Source: Streptomyces sp. CB00455
Lineage (GTDB): Bacteria > Actinomycetota > Actinomycetes > Streptomycetales > Streptomycetaceae
Direction of reading: 5' to 3'
Assembly (NCBI RefSeq): GCF_001905445.1
Contig: NZ_LIVQ01000001.1
Location: 248,001-312,000, forward strand
Length of the DNA stretch: 64,000 nucleotides
Shown: positions 1-9,051 of the stretch, in pieces
How the letters are laid out: each line of letters opens with the position of its first letter
Position numbering within the stretch: position 1 is the stretch's first letter
The notes under the pieces: generated by a model
The model's database searches: none
What the model was told of the DNA's origin: nothing
Seen by the model: the letters and a program-made list of their open reading frames with translations, nothing else
Program-made: the position numbers and the translations under genes

Positions 1-707
1 CCGGCCGCGGGTCTGGGGCTTCCCGAGGGATCGGCACCACGGGCATGCACGGTGGTCGCTCGCGGCGCCCTCCCGGGGAGGACGGGGCGTGGGCAGGGGG
101 AAACCCGCCCGGTACTCATCCTGAAGCAGCTCCATCGAACGCGTGCGTGTGCCGTGCAGGGGGGTTTCGCCGCGCGTGCCTGCTCCCGCCAGACGGCGTG
201 CGATCCGCGCCATTGCCGCCCGCACCGTACGCACCACGCGTGTCACGCGTGTCACCGCCGGCCCCGGACCGCGAGCGGCCGGCTCGCCGACGGGGGACAC
301 CGTCACGAGACCTTTCCGACGGACCGGGGCCGGCCGTTCGGGAACCGGGCCGACCGGACCTGCCGCCGGGGACGCCCCGCGGACGGGGAGCGCCCCCTCG
401 CCGCTCCCCGGAGCGGCTTCTTACGCCGATAGGCGGATGATAACTCTTTCGGTTGTGACATGTCTCTGCATTCCCTTCAACGCCTGGTACAGAGGTGCAT
501 CGGGCAGGAATGGGACAGGCTACCGCCGCTTTGGCGAGCCTCATTCGGAGGCAGGAAAGCAGCAATACGCAGATTGCCGGGGTTTTCACGCGCCGGGCAA
601 TGTACGAATTGCCGGGGTTTTTCAGCGCTGCCGACAGCCCTTTCCGGCGGTCCACAGGTATGCGGAAGAAGCACGGAGGCCGTATATCCGTAGGGCGCAA
701 CAAGAGG
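1..707. other. Gene-poor stretch, no convincing coding region
   Basis: All reading frames here give Arg/Pro-rich translations without recognisable domains or good ribosome binding sites, and the frames on the two strands shadow each other. The only clear structure is the pair of repeats at 562-623. No gene of the left neighbour can be followed into the window. Confidence 0.5.
562..623 (+). repeat. Twin inverted repeats GCAAT-N6-ATTGC with a shared CGGGGTTTT tail
   Basis: Two copies of the dyad GCAAT-N6-ATTGC lie at 562-577 and 597-612, each followed directly by CGGGGTTTT. The spacers differ (acgcag and gtacga) while the arms and tail are identical, as expected for two binding sites of a dimeric protein. 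Centres are 35 bp apart. I do not know a named regulator for this motif. Confidence 0.6.
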
Positions 708-1061
708 TCAGAGGTGCAGGCGTTCGGCGAGTGGCGCCGGCCTCTGGCGGGGCGCCTTGTCGTACCGGTCCGGTGTGCACGATGGCCGGCACGGCTCAGG
801 GTCGGACGCGAGCGGCTCCGCACCCGAACGGGGGGCGGCGCCGACAGACGGATCCCCCGGTCGCACAGGTGTCGCGGCTGCCGCATGGGACATCCGCGTG
901 GCGTCCACATGGAGGGACAGGACGTGCTTGAAGCGTTGCTGCCGCCTCAGTTCAAGCGTGTCCACGTTCCAGAGACGGCCGGTCCCTGATGACGACACTG
1001 CGGTGAGACCTGTACCCAAGGCGGCAGAAATCAGCACGATCCACAGGAGAATGCCTCCCAT
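708..1061 (-). CDS. Small membrane-anchored protein, hypothetical
   Basis: The 117-residue product starts with a hydrophobic segment (residues about 3-22) that could be a single membrane anchor or an uncleaved signal. It is followed by a polar region with LWNVDTLELRRQQRFKHV and a low-complexity Pro/Arg-rich tail. The ATG is preceded by GAAAGGAAC at a suitable distance, which is the best argument that it is real. The C-terminal half has weak coding character, so the true protein could be shorter or the 3' end damaged. I do not recognise a family. Confidence 0.45.
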   Translation of the reverse strand: MGGILLWIVLISAALGTGLTAVSSSGTGRLWNVDTLELRRQQRFKHVLSLHVDATRMSHAAAATPVRPGDPSVGAAPRSGAEPLASDPEPCRPSCTPDRYDKAPRQRPAPLAERLHL

Positions 1062-1688
1062 AGCGGTTCCTTTCGAAGGCTGAGAGGTAAGGGACGCTCA
1101 AGGCCCAAGCCCCGGCGAGTGCTCGGCATAACGCAGGGGCATATGCAGAGTTGCGCTCTGTCCTCCGATTGCAGCATGGACAGTCCTATGAGCAGATGAT
1201 CGATAGCCGGCCCGCCGTGACCCGCAGCGCTGCCCGGGGGCGCAGAGATGAGTGGCCGGCGCCCGCCCGTGGCCCGCAATCCCTGCGCTTTGGGCGTTTT
1301 GCAGAATCGTTAAGGCAGCGTCAACGCTCGTTCGTCCACCACCATCACCCGGATGGCACACACCCAGACCAACATCGTCAGCGTTTATGGAATATGACAA
1401 CAGCAAAGCTCCCCGCCTCCTTCCGCAGGACCGCAGAGGAAGACGGACAGGGAGGCAGTATTCACTCCGGAACCACCCGGATCGGGAAGTGGATTTTCAC
1501 TCCACGCTCAACCGACCGTGGCGAGACCCGGAACGCAACGCTGGGACACGAGAGCCTGGAAATCGACCTGTGCTACTCCTCGTCGATCTTCGAGGACTTC
1601 CTCCATACGATGAGCATGATCCAGGTCGACTTCGGCAGGCGGTCCGGCAGGACGGCATCCCCGGCAATGGCCCTCGACGGACGCTCGG
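1062..1688. other. Intergenic, with coding-like signal near its right end
   Basis: Most of this stretch has no supported gene. From about 1546 to 1690 one plus-strand frame shows strong G/C third positions and reads DLCYSSSIFEDFLHTMSMI and then QVDFGRRSGRTASPAM. It stops at 1706-1708, just after the neighbouring gene opens in another frame at 1689. It may be the lost N-terminus of that gene. Confidence 0.4.
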
Positions 1689-2603
1689 GTGGCAGCTCCC
1701 GTGTATGAACCGTACGGATACCCGGACATGCACGGCCTCCACCCCCAGCCGGACACCTCCGCGTTCTGGGGTCGGCCGGAGCACCTACAGCACGCCTCTC
1801 CCGTGCAGCCACTCGGCGTGCCGGGCGAGGCGCATCCGCCATGGGACCCGGCGACGGAACTGGCCAGCCTCCTCCAGGAGAGCGCCGCGCTCGGGTCGCC
1901 GGAGCCCTTCACGCTGGGCGGCTTCGACCACAGCGGTGACACGGCCAGCACCCTCGGCTTCGTCACGGGGCTGGAGCACGCCCCCAGCGAGCGTCAGCCC
2001 GCACCACCGCCCAGCGGGCACCGCCGGAACCCCTCGAAGTCGCCGGTGATGACCCTCCTGCAAACGGGCAGTCTGTTCACCGCCACGCTGGTCGCCGTGA
2101 TCGCCGCCGTGGTGAGCATCCTCAGCGGGCTGGCCATTTGCGACGCACTGCGCCACAGCGCCGCCCCCCACACGGCCCGCGAAGTGGTCAACTGGTGGCC
2201 CCTGCTGATCTACGGCCCCTGGGTGGTCGCTTCGCTGTCCATCCTCAGATCCGCCCTGCACCAGCGACGGGCCCTCCATTCCTGGTCCATCGTGCTGCTG
2301 TTCTCCACCCTGGCCACGCTCCTGTGCGTGGCCCAGGCACCCAGGACGATCGCCGCCGCGGCGGCGTCCGCCCTTCCCGCCGTCGCGGCGCTGGCCTGCT
2401 TCCAGCAGCTGGTCCGTCAGATCACGCTGACGCGGCCGCCCCGCCAAGCCGCTCCACGACACCGCAACCGGGCACCCTCCGCGCCCGCGCAGCTCAGGCA
2501 GACGGCCGCGGCCAGGCAAAGCCCCGACGGTGTCCCTGCCGGCTACGCCGCGGCAGACAACAGGACACTCCGCTCGCCGTCGCACGGTCACAGGTTCGGG
2601 TAG
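1689..2603 (+). CDS. DUF2637-like membrane protein
   Basis: The 304-residue product has a polar N-terminal region (1-125), then three or four hydrophobic segments between about residues 130 and 240 (LFTATLVAVIAAVVSIL, WWPLLIYGPWVVASL, WSIVLLFSTLATLL, AAAASALPAVAAL), and a basic Pro/Arg/Gln-rich tail. This layout and the motif PWVVASLSILRSALHQRR resemble Streptomyces DUF2637 proteins, whose function is not known. The GTG start lacks a good ribosome binding site, and a coding-like frame just upstream in another phase suggests that the real N-terminus may begin earlier and be separated by a frameshift near 1690. Confidence 0.65.
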   Translation: MAAPVYEPYGYPDMHGLHPQPDTSAFWGRPEHLQHASPVQPLGVPGEAHPPWDPATELASLLQESAALGSPEPFTLGGFDHSGDTASTLGFVTGLEHAPSERQPAPPPSGHRRNPSKSPVMTLLQTGSLFTATLVAVIAAVVSILSGLAICDALRHSAAPHTAREVVNWWPLLIYGPWVVASLSILRSALHQRRALHSWSIVLLFSTLATLLCVAQAPRTIAAAAASALPAVAALACFQQLVRQITLTRPPRQAAPRHRNRAPSAPAQLRQTAAARQSPDGVPAGYAAADNRTLRSPSHGHRFG

Positions 2604-3161
2604 GGCGCATGAGGGTCGTAGGAACGAGGCGGCAACGGTGCCTTCGGCATGGACCGGTGGGCAGGCGTCCCGGCGGAAGCGGCGGTGTCGCACGATGACT
2701 TCACAGCAGGGTCGCGCCTCGCACCGGGGGCCACCGCGAAGCGCGAACGCGGTAGCAGCCGGTAACTCCCTGGCCGACCCGGTCCTTCCCACGCGTCAAC
2801 GGGGCGCTCGCCTGCACCTTTGAAACGAAGATCGAAACCGAAGGTCACGGGCCTTGCCCGGAGTCAGTCCGGCGCTCTGCCCCACCGTGTCCCCTTCGCG
2901 AGCCGGGCCGGCCCCCGTTTCACGGCGATGCGACCCTGCCCCGGTCCCGCACGCACCCCGACCGTCGACGTCCGGTCACCGGGCACGCCCCAGCGGTGTG
3001 CCGCGGGGACGGGTCGTGCCCGCAACCGGGCCTGCGCCCGCGGCGACCGGGGACCCGTGCCCGCCCTGTCGGCACACCGGGCGACGTGGCGTCCCCGCCG
3101 AACCGAATGCACGACGCGCTCCGGCGCTTCACCCCCACACCCAATGCGAAAGGTCAGCACG
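2604..3161. other. Intergenic, nothing recognised
   Basis: No frame shows plausible protein sequence. The right end carries the GAAAGG ribosome binding site of the next gene (about 3148-3153). Confidence 0.5.
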
Positions 3162-3419
3162 ATGGTGTACGAGATGACCCACGCCGAACGCATGCAGTAC
3201 AAGCGGCGCCAGGACGCCGCCTACCAGGCCGGCGAAGAAGCCGTCACCAATCTCCAGGCGGCTCTCGCGCTCGCAGACATGACCCTCCCCTCCCTCTGCA
3301 ACGACGGGCCGGTGGCGGGCCACGGCTTCGTCAGGCTCGGTGGGTGCAACGCGGCCTTCGCCAACCGGCTCGCCGAGGTCATCGCCGCGGGGGCCGATGC
3401 GCTGCAGTACCAGCGGTGA
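3162..3419 (+). CDS. Small hypothetical protein
   Basis: The 85-residue product starts at an ATG 9 nt after GAAAGG. It reads MVYEMTHAERMQYKRRQDA, then a helical region with AGEEAVTNLQAALALADMTL and a conserved-looking GHGFVRLGGCNAAFANRLAEVI segment. No signal peptide or membrane segment is visible. The open frame continues upstream to 2820, but that part is Pro/Arg-rich noise, so the internal ATG is preferred. The look is that of a small orphan protein of streptomycetes; no function can be assigned. Confidence 0.65.
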   Translation: MVYEMTHAERMQYKRRQDAAYQAGEEAVTNLQAALALADMTLPSLCNDGPVAGHGFVRLGGCNAAFANRLAEVIAAGADALQYQR

Positions 3420-3510
3420 GATGCCGACAGGGCCCGCGTCCTGCGCGTGGCAGGGAGGCGCGCGGTCCGGCAGCGGGTGTCCGGGGGACGGAGGGATCGT
3501 TTTGGAGGGT

Positions 3511-3885
3511 GTGACCGATGATCAGCGAATGTCCTTGCCCCATGCCCTGGGGCTGGGCCGACTCGTGCCCGGTGCCCTCATTCCCTCGCAGCACCAGCCG
3601 TCCACCGCCCGGCACCGCCGGGCGCCCGGCCACCGTGCCCGCTCCGATGAGGTCGCGGACCCGTCGGCGCCCCTGTACGCGCAGCTCGTGGCGGAGTGGA
3701 CCGCCCGCGGCTCCGCGGTCCCCGGCATGCCCGATCCCGTCTGGATGCGTCTGATCTCCGTGGAGCACTTCCAGGAGGAAACCGAATCCACACTGCGCAG
3801 ACTGCACCTCGCGGCCGACCCCGAACCCGGCTCCGCCTCCTATGTGCCGACCGGGACGGGACGGCGCCGGAGCTGGCCGGAGTGA
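3511..3885 (+). CDS. Hypothetical protein, possibly real
   Basis: The frame reads VTDDQRMSLPHALGLGRLVPG and then a convincing C-terminal part, APLYAQLVAEWTARGSAVPG followed by MPDPVWMRLISVEHFQEE, with G/C-rich third positions. Possible starts are GTG 3511 (just after GGAGGG) and ATG 3529; neither spacing is ideal. A frame on the opposite strand (3379-3903) is also open, but its product is Arg/Gly/Pro-rich and less protein-like. No domain is recognised. Confidence 0.45.
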   Translation: MTDDQRMSLPHALGLGRLVPGALIPSQHQPSTARHRRAPGHRARSDEVADPSAPLYAQLVAEWTARGSAVPGMPDPVWMRLISVEHFQEETESTLRRLHLAADPEPGSASYVPTGTGRRRSWPE

Positions 3886-4032
3886 ACCGGCGGGGCGCAT
3901 CACGGGGGGATGCGACGCCCGGGCAACGGGCGCCGGGGCCGCCGCCCCCGGCGCGGCGGGGCGGGTATCCGTGCGGGTACCTGCCCGCTCCGGGTCTTCA
4001 CCCGACCGGACGCGGAGGGCGGGCGGCGCTGG

Positions 4033-4881
4033 TCAGCCGCCCAAGGTGACGTTTCCGAGCCGGCTGACCATGGCGGGGTCCCGGTGGTCGAAGAAGAGCG
4101 ATGCGCCGGTGTCCAGGGTGGCGATGGCGGCCATCTGGTCGCCGGTGAGCTCGAAGTCGAAGACGTCGAGGTTCTCGGCCATGCGGTCGGCGCGAACCGA
4201 CTTGGGGATGACGACGACGTCGCGCTGGACGAGCCAGCGCAGGACGACCTGCGCGACGGACTTGCCGTGCGCGGAGGCGATCTTGCCGAGTTCCGGGTGG
4301 GTGAAGAGGTTGTTACGGCCTTCGGCGAAGGGGCCCCACGACTCGATCTGGACACCGCGCTCGCGCATGAGTTCCTGGTCGGCGGTGCGCTGGTGGAAGG
4401 GGTGGGTCTCGATCTGGTTGACCGCCGGGGTGATCTCATTGTGGTCGATCAGGTCCACGAGGCGGTCGGGGTGGAAGTTGGAGACGCCGATGGCCCGGGC
4501 GAGGCCCTGGTGGTGCAGGGCCTCCATGGCACGCCAGGAACCGTAGACGTCGCCGTAGGGCTGGTGGATCAGGTACAGGTCCAGGTGGTCCAGGCCGAGC
4601 TTGCGCAGTGAGGTGTCGAAGGCGCGCCTGGCCTTGTCCTCCCCGGCGTCGGAGACCCACAGCTTGGTGGTGACGAACAGTTCCTGGCGCGGGATGCCGC
4701 TCGACCTGATCGCACGGCCGACGGCCTCTTCGTTGCCGTAGGCGGCCGCGGTGTCCAGGGACCGGTAGCCGGCGGCGAGGGCGTCGCTGACGGCCTGCTC
4801 GGTCTGCTCGGGCGGGATCTGGTAGACGCCGAAGCCGAGGACGGGCATCTCGATGCCGTTGTTCAGGGTGACGTTCCGCAT
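4033..4881 (-). CDS. Aldo/keto reductase
   Basis: This is a 282-residue NAD(P)H-dependent carbonyl reductase of the AKR superfamily, of normal length for the 2,5-diketo-gluconate reductase-like group. The catalytic tetrad is visible: Asp43 and Tyr48 in [11 protein letters not shown], Lys73 in TTKLW and His106 in LIHQPYG. The cofactor end shows [21 protein letters not shown] near residue 230. The start is clear ([20 protein letters not shown]). It is divergent from the FAD/Rieske oxidoreductase at 5189, with about 300 bp between them. The natural substrate cannot be read from the sequence. Confidence 0.95.
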   Translation of the reverse strand: MRNVTLNNGIEMPVLGFGVYQIPPEQTEQAVSDALAAGYRSLDTAAAYGNEEAVGRAIRSSGIPRQELFVTTKLWVSDAGEDKARRAFDTSLRKLGLDHLDLYLIHQPYGDVYGSWRAMEALHHQGLARAIGVSNFHPDRLVDLIDHNEITPAVNQIETHPFHQRTADQELMRERGVQIESWGPFAEGRNNLFTHPELGKIASAHGKSVAQVVLRWLVQRDVVVIPKSVRADRMAENLDVFDFELTGDQMAAIATLDTGASLFFDHRDPAMVSRLGNVTLGG

Positions 4882-5188
4882 GCGGGATCCTTACGGGGAG
4901 TCGGATTGTGGGTGGGCCCGCCCTGGCCTGCTGGTGGAAGCCGGGGTGCTGTGCAGCGGTACCCGCCGAAGATCAGCGCGTCCCGGGCGGTGCTCCATGT
5001 GGGCCCGCCGTTCGCCGCGATGTCGTCCAGCCTGCCCGCTCACGCCGGCGACAGACGGGCCGGCTGCATTCCTCGGGTGGGGCCGGGACACGCCGGCGCC
5101 ATGGCATCGTGCGCCGCGAGGTAGCGGGCTCCGGGCGGCGTACCGCCGGGCGCGCATCAGTACGGGCCTCGGCGGGCAGTCGCCGAGC
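4882..5188. other. Divergent intergenic region
   Basis: This 307-bp space separates the starts of two divergent oxidoreductase genes and should hold both promoters. No clear promoter elements or operators stand out. Confidence 0.4.
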
Positions 5189-6733
5189 ATGAATCGACTC
5201 CCCGATCCCGGCCCCTCCTACTGGATGCAGACGGTCGGCATGCCGGCCTTCCCCCCTCTCACGACGACCGCTGAGGCGGACGTGGCCGTTGTCGGCGCGG
5301 GCATCGCCGGTCTCAGCACCGCCTGGGAGCTCACCCGCGCCGGGCTGCGCGTCATCGTGCTGGAGGCAGACCGCATCGCGGCCGGCGTGACGGGGCACAC
5401 GACGGGAAAACTCACCGCCCTGCACACCAGCGTCTACGACCGGCTGCGCTCCGAGCACGGGGAGGAAGCCGCCCGTCTCTACGCCACGTCCCAGAGCGCG
5501 GCGCTCCACCATGTGATCGAGGTGGCCGAGGAGCTCGGCGTGGAATGCGAGCTGGAACGGCGTCCCGCCTTCACCTACTGCGAGGACCCCGACGGTGTGC
5601 AGGCACTGCGTGCCGAGGCCGGGGCGGCCCGGGAGGCGGGCCTGAGCGCGTCCTTCGTCACCGAGACCACCCTGCCCTACCCGGTGGCGGGCGCCGTCCG
5701 GGTCGATGGACAGGCGCAGTTCCACCCCCTCAAATACCTGCGCGGCCTCGTGGACGATCTCGTCGCGCGCGGCGGCCTGATCTACGAGAACACGCGCGTC
5801 ACCGGCCTCGACGGGGGCGAGCCCTGCCGACTCACCGCCGGCTCCGGTGCGGCCGTCACGGCCCGCCACGTGGTCGTGGCCACCCACCACCCCGTCTTCG
5901 ACCATGCCGTGCTCGCGACCCGGCTCACCCAGCACCGCGACCTGGTGATCGCGGGCCCGCTCCCCCGGGGCCTGGACCCGGACGGCATGTACATCACCAG
6001 CGAGGGCGGCAAGCGGTCCGTGCGCACCGCGCCGCTCGGGGACGGCGGTCGGCTGCTGATCGTCACCGGCGAAGCGTTCCAGCCCGGCACGGGCGCGGAC
6101 ACGGCCTCCGGGTACGCCCGGCTCCAGGACTGGGCGGAACGGCGGTTTCCCGGTGTCACCATCACCCACCGGTGGTCGGCTCAGGACAACAGCGCCACCG
6201 ATACCGTCCCCCTGATCGGCTCCCTGCCCTCGGCCGGCAGGAACGTCTACACGGCCACCGGTTTCGCAGGCTGGGGCATGACCGGCGGCGTCCTGGCCGG
6301 ACGGCTCCTCGCCTCCCTCGTCACCGGCGCCCCGCAGCCGTGGGCAGAACTCTACGATCCCCGCCGCCTCGGCTCCGCCGTGCGCGCGGCTTCCGAGTTC
6401 CTGGGGGCCCAATGGGACACGGGCAAGCACTTCGTCAAGGACCGCCTGGACACCCTGGGCGACGGGACCAACGGTCCGGTCAGCGCCCTGCCGCCCGGCC
6501 AGGGCACGGTGGTGCGCGCCAACGGCAAGCCCTGCGCGGTCCACCGCGACGACCGGGGCGAGCTGCACGCCGTCTCCGCCGTCTGCACCCACCTCGGATG
6601 CCTCGTCGCTTTCAACAACGCCGAACGGACGTGGGAATGCCCCTGCCACGGCTCCCGGTTCGGCATCGACGGCGAGATCCTCCAGGGCCCCGCCCTTGCC
6701 CCGCTGGAACGCCACGACCCGGAAACCCTCTGA
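5189..6733 (+). CDS. FAD-dependent oxidoreductase with C-terminal Rieske [2Fe-2S] domain
   Basis: The 514-residue protein starts with the dinucleotide-binding motif VAVVGAGIAGLSTAWELTRAG (glycines 36-41), followed by a DAO-type flavin domain to about residue 400 with TGFAGWGMTGGVLAGRLLASL near its end. The last 75 residues form a Rieske domain with Cys466-x-His468 and Cys484-x-x-His487 (CTHLGC and CPCHGS), the ligands of a 2Fe-2S cluster. This architecture is known among bacterial DAO/Rieske proteins of unknown substrate. The chosen ATG precedes MNRLPDPGPSYWMQT; the open frame upstream is not protein-like. It probably oxidises an amine or other small molecule and passes electrons through the Rieske centre. 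Confidence 0.92.
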   Translation: MNRLPDPGPSYWMQTVGMPAFPPLTTTAEADVAVVGAGIAGLSTAWELTRAGLRVIVLEADRIAAGVTGHTTGKLTALHTSVYDRLRSEHGEEAARLYATSQSAALHHVIEVAEELGVECELERRPAFTYCEDPDGVQALRAEAGAAREAGLSASFVTETTLPYPVAGAVRVDGQAQFHPLKYLRGLVDDLVARGGLIYENTRVTGLDGGEPCRLTAGSGAAVTARHVVVATHHPVFDHAVLATRLTQHRDLVIAGPLPRGLDPDGMYITSEGGKRSVRTAPLGDGGRLLIVTGEAFQPGTGADTASGYARLQDWAERRFPGVTITHRWSAQDNSATDTVPLIGSLPSAGRNVYTATGFAGWGMTGGVLAGRLLASLVTGAPQPWAELYDPRRLGSAVRAASEFLGAQWDTGKHFVKDRLDTLGDGTNGPVSALPPGQGTVVRANGKPCAVHRDDRGELHAVSAVCTHLGCLVAFNNAERTWECPCHGSRFGIDGEILQGPALAPLERHDPETL

Positions 6734-6853
6734 CCGACGGCGGATTCGCCTTTGCGGCGGGCAGCTCCCCGGCTGCGGCCGACCGCGGCCGAGCGGCTGC
6801 CCGCCGCAGGGCTCCGGGGTGAGCCGACGACCGCGAAGCAGCGGGGCTGGGCG

Positions 6854-7273
6854 TTACGGGCGGGCGTCGAGGCGGTGCAGGAGCGAACCATCCGGGCCGA
6901 AGACGTCCATCAGGTAGCCCCGTTCCAGCGACAGCCCCTCGTGCCGCTCCAAGTAGCTGGTGATCGACACTTTGAGGTCCCCGAACGACCGAGCCGCGTC
7001 CTCGTCCTTCTTGTGCGTCCACACGGTCACCAGCGGGACGCCGTCCGGACCGGAGCTTCGCCGGATCCCGTACACGTCCTTCGTCCCCCCGGACCGCCGG
7101 TAGCGATCGGCCAGCCGGACCGCTGCATCGGGGGCAACGGCGGCAGTGGTCGTGGGGCCGGGTACGGCAGAGGACCGGCGTTCTGGATTCGGGGCGCCGT
7201 CCACGGCGCAACCGGTCAGCAGGACGGCACATCCGGCGCAGGCCAGGGCAACCAGGCGGGCGGTCGAGTTCAT
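6854..7273 (-). CDS. Secreted lipoprotein, hypothetical
   Basis: The 139-residue product has a signal peptide ending in a lipobox (LLTGC, lipidated Cys22), so it should be anchored outside the membrane. The mature part begins with a Pro/Thr/Ala linker and then a compact domain (YRRSGGTKDVYGIRRSSGPDG, VPLVTVWTHKKDED, SLERGYLMDVFGPDGSLLHRLD). No named domain is recognised. It lies downstream of the RsbQ-RsbP-STAS operon on the same strand but about 140 bp away, so co-transcription is uncertain. Confidence 0.75.
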   Translation of the reverse strand: MNSTARLVALACAGCAVLLTGCAVDGAPNPERRSSAVPGPTTTAAVAPDAAVRLADRYRRSGGTKDVYGIRRSSGPDGVPLVTVWTHKKDEDAARSFGDLKVSITSYLERHEGLSLERGYLMDVFGPDGSLLHRLDARP

Positions 7274-7417
7274 CGTGCCATTCTCACCAGCTAGCGAGCG
7301 AATACAACGGGAACCTCGGGACGCAGCGCTGCGGCACCTGCCCCTGGCTCCGCCGCCGCAGGGGGCGGCCGCGTCGTTGGCGGTGTGCTGTCGCGCGGAG
7401 GGTGCCTCGGCCGCGGC

Positions 7418-7768
7418 TCAGTTCAGCCGGGACGTGGCGGTGGCGGATGCGTCGTCGGCGTGCAGGGAGAAGACCTGGTCGAGGCCGAGGACGCCCAGGA
7501 CGCGCACGGTGTGGTCCGGCACGGCGACCAGCGCGATCTCGGCTCGGGCGGCGAGGGCGCGGTTGTAGGCGGCGATCAGGGCGCTGATGCCGCTGGAGTC
7601 GCAGAATTCCATGCCGCCCAGGTCCACCACCAGGCGCTGGCCCGGCCGGAGGGTGAGCGTGGGGATCAGTTCGCGCAGCTCGGCGGCGGTGGCGTAGTCG
7701 AGTTCGCCGATGACCTTCAGGACGGGACCGGTCGGGGCATCTCGGACGGTGATCTGCAGCGGGCTCAT
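7418..7768 (-). CDS. STAS-domain anti-sigma factor antagonist (RsbV-like)
   Basis: The 116-residue protein is a single STAS domain. It carries GELDYATAAELRELI and the phosphorylation loop MEFCDSSGISALIAAY, with Ser58 as the likely residue phosphorylated by an RsbW-type kinase. In this family the unphosphorylated antagonist binds the anti-sigma kinase and frees the sigma factor. Its ATG overlaps the stop codon of the upstream phosphatase gene by 4 nt (ATGA), so the phosphatase and its likely substrate are translationally coupled. It is the last gene of the RsbQ-RsbP-STAS operon. Confidence 0.92.
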   Translation of the reverse strand: MSPLQITVRDAPTGPVLKVIGELDYATAAELRELIPTLTLRPGQRLVVDLGGMEFCDSSGISALIAAYNRALAARAEIALVAVPDHTVRVLGVLGLDQVFSLHADDASATATSRLN

Positions 7769-9051
7769 GTGGGTTTCTCGGTCGTAGGGTCCGCGGCGGG
7801 GACGCCGAGGGCGAGCAGGGCGGTGTCGTCGTCGAGGCCGTCGCCGAAATCGTCCAGCAGTCCGGTCAGGGCCTCGATGACGGCGTGCGGGGGCTTGCCC
7901 GCCTGTCCCGAGGCGAAGGTAAGGAGGGACTCGTCCCCGTACAAGGCGGTGCGCTCCTGCCCGGTGCGGGCTTCGGTGAGGCCGTCGGTGTAGAGCAGGA
8001 GGGTGTCGCCGGGGGCCAGGACGGTCGTGGCGGAGGCGAAGGGGGCGGCGGGCAGGATGCCGACGAGGAGACCGCCGGGGGTGGGCAGGAAGTCGGTCGC
8101 GCCGCCGGCCCGCAGGACGAGCGCCGGGGGGTGGCCGCCGGAGGCGAGGCGGACGGCGACCTGCCCGGTGGCGGCGTCGGGTTCGAGGATGCCGAAGATG
8201 GCGGTGCAGTACCGCGGATCGCCGGAGCTGTAGCGCTCGTGGAGCACGCGGTTGAGGGTCGACAGGGCGCGGACGGGGTCGGCGTCGTGCAGGGCGGCGG
8301 CGCGCAGGGTGTAGCGGGTCAGCGAGGTGACCGCGGCGGCCTGGGGACCCTTGCCGCACACGTCTCCGAGGAAGAAGGCGTGGCGCGTGCCGTCGATGGG
8401 GAAGACGTCGTAGAAGTCGCCGCCGAGACGGTCGGGAGAGGCGGTGCGGTAGTGGGCGGCCGTCTGCATGCCCGGTATGGGCGGCAGGGTGTCCGGGAGC
8501 AGCGACTGCTGGAGCGCGGCGAGGGCTTCCTGGAGCCGGACGCGGTCGGCTTCCGCCTGTCTGCGCGCTTCCTCGGCCGTCCGGCGGGCCCGCAGGAGTT
8601 CCTTCTCGTAGGCGCGGCGGTCGCGGGCGTTGAAGACGGTGGTGCGGATGAGCAGCGGTTCGCCCGTGGCGCCGTGCTTGACCGCGGAGGAGACGAGGAC
8701 CGGCATGCGGGCGCCGCCGGCCTGTCTGATCTCCAGGGCGACGCCGCCGATCTCGCCCTGCATGCGCAGCAGCGGCGCGAAGTGCGTCTCGTGGTACAGC
8801 CTGCCACCCACGGTCAGCAGGTCGGCGAACCGCATCCGGCCCACCACCGCCTCCCTCTCCAGGCCGAGCCAGTGCAACAGTGTGGTGTTGATCCTCGCGA
8901 TGGTGCCGTCCATCAGTGTGGACAGATACCCGCACGGCGCGCTCTCATACAGCTCCTCGGCGCTGTCCTCCAGCAGCGCGGCGAACGCCGCGGCCGACGA
9001 CTCGTCCTCGCCGGCGCCGTGCGGATCGGGCTGCTGCCCGGCGCGGCTCAT
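7765..9051 (-). CDS. PAS-PP2C (SpoIIE-type) phosphatase, RsbP-like
   Basis: This 428-residue protein has an N-terminal PAS domain (about 30-145, APCGYLSTLMDGTIARINTT), a coiled-coil linker (about 145-185, RRTAEEARRQAEADRVRLQE) and a SpoIIE/PP2C phosphatase domain (195-418). Metal-binding residues are visible: Asp212 in GGDFYD, Asp230 in LGDVCGKG, Asp356 in LYTDG, and the DDDT at 407-410. The order is that of Bacillus RsbP, which dephosphorylates the STAS antagonist under energy stress. It overlaps the RsbQ-like gene before it and the STAS gene after it by one ATGA each. PAS plus hydrolase partner suggest small-molecule or redox sensing. Confidence 0.93.
   Translation of the reverse strand: MSRAGQQPDPHGAGEDESSAAAFAALLEDSAEELYESAPCGYLSTLMDGTIARINTTLLHWLGLEREAVVGRMRFADLLTVGGRLYHETHFAPLLRMQGEIGGVALEIRQAGGARMPVLVSSAVKHGATGEPLLIRTTVFNARDRRAYEKELLRARRTAEEARRQAEADRVRLQEALAALQQSLLPDTLPPIPGMQTAAHYRTASPDRLGGDFYDVFPIDGTRHAFFLGDVCGKGPQAAAVTSLTRYTLRAAALHDADPVRALSTLNRVLHERYSSGDPRYCTAIFGILEPDAATGQVAVRLASGGHPPALVLRAGGATDFLPTPGGLLVGILPAAPFASATTVLAPGDTLLLYTDGLTEARTGQERTALYGDESLLTFASGQAGKPPHAVIEALTGLLDDFGDGLDDDTALLALGVPAADPTTEKPT

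Noticed and set aside
645..660. GGTCCACAGG, partly like a Streptomyces DnaA box (TTGTCCACA)
   Set aside because: It is single and imperfect, with no cluster of boxes or replication genes nearby.
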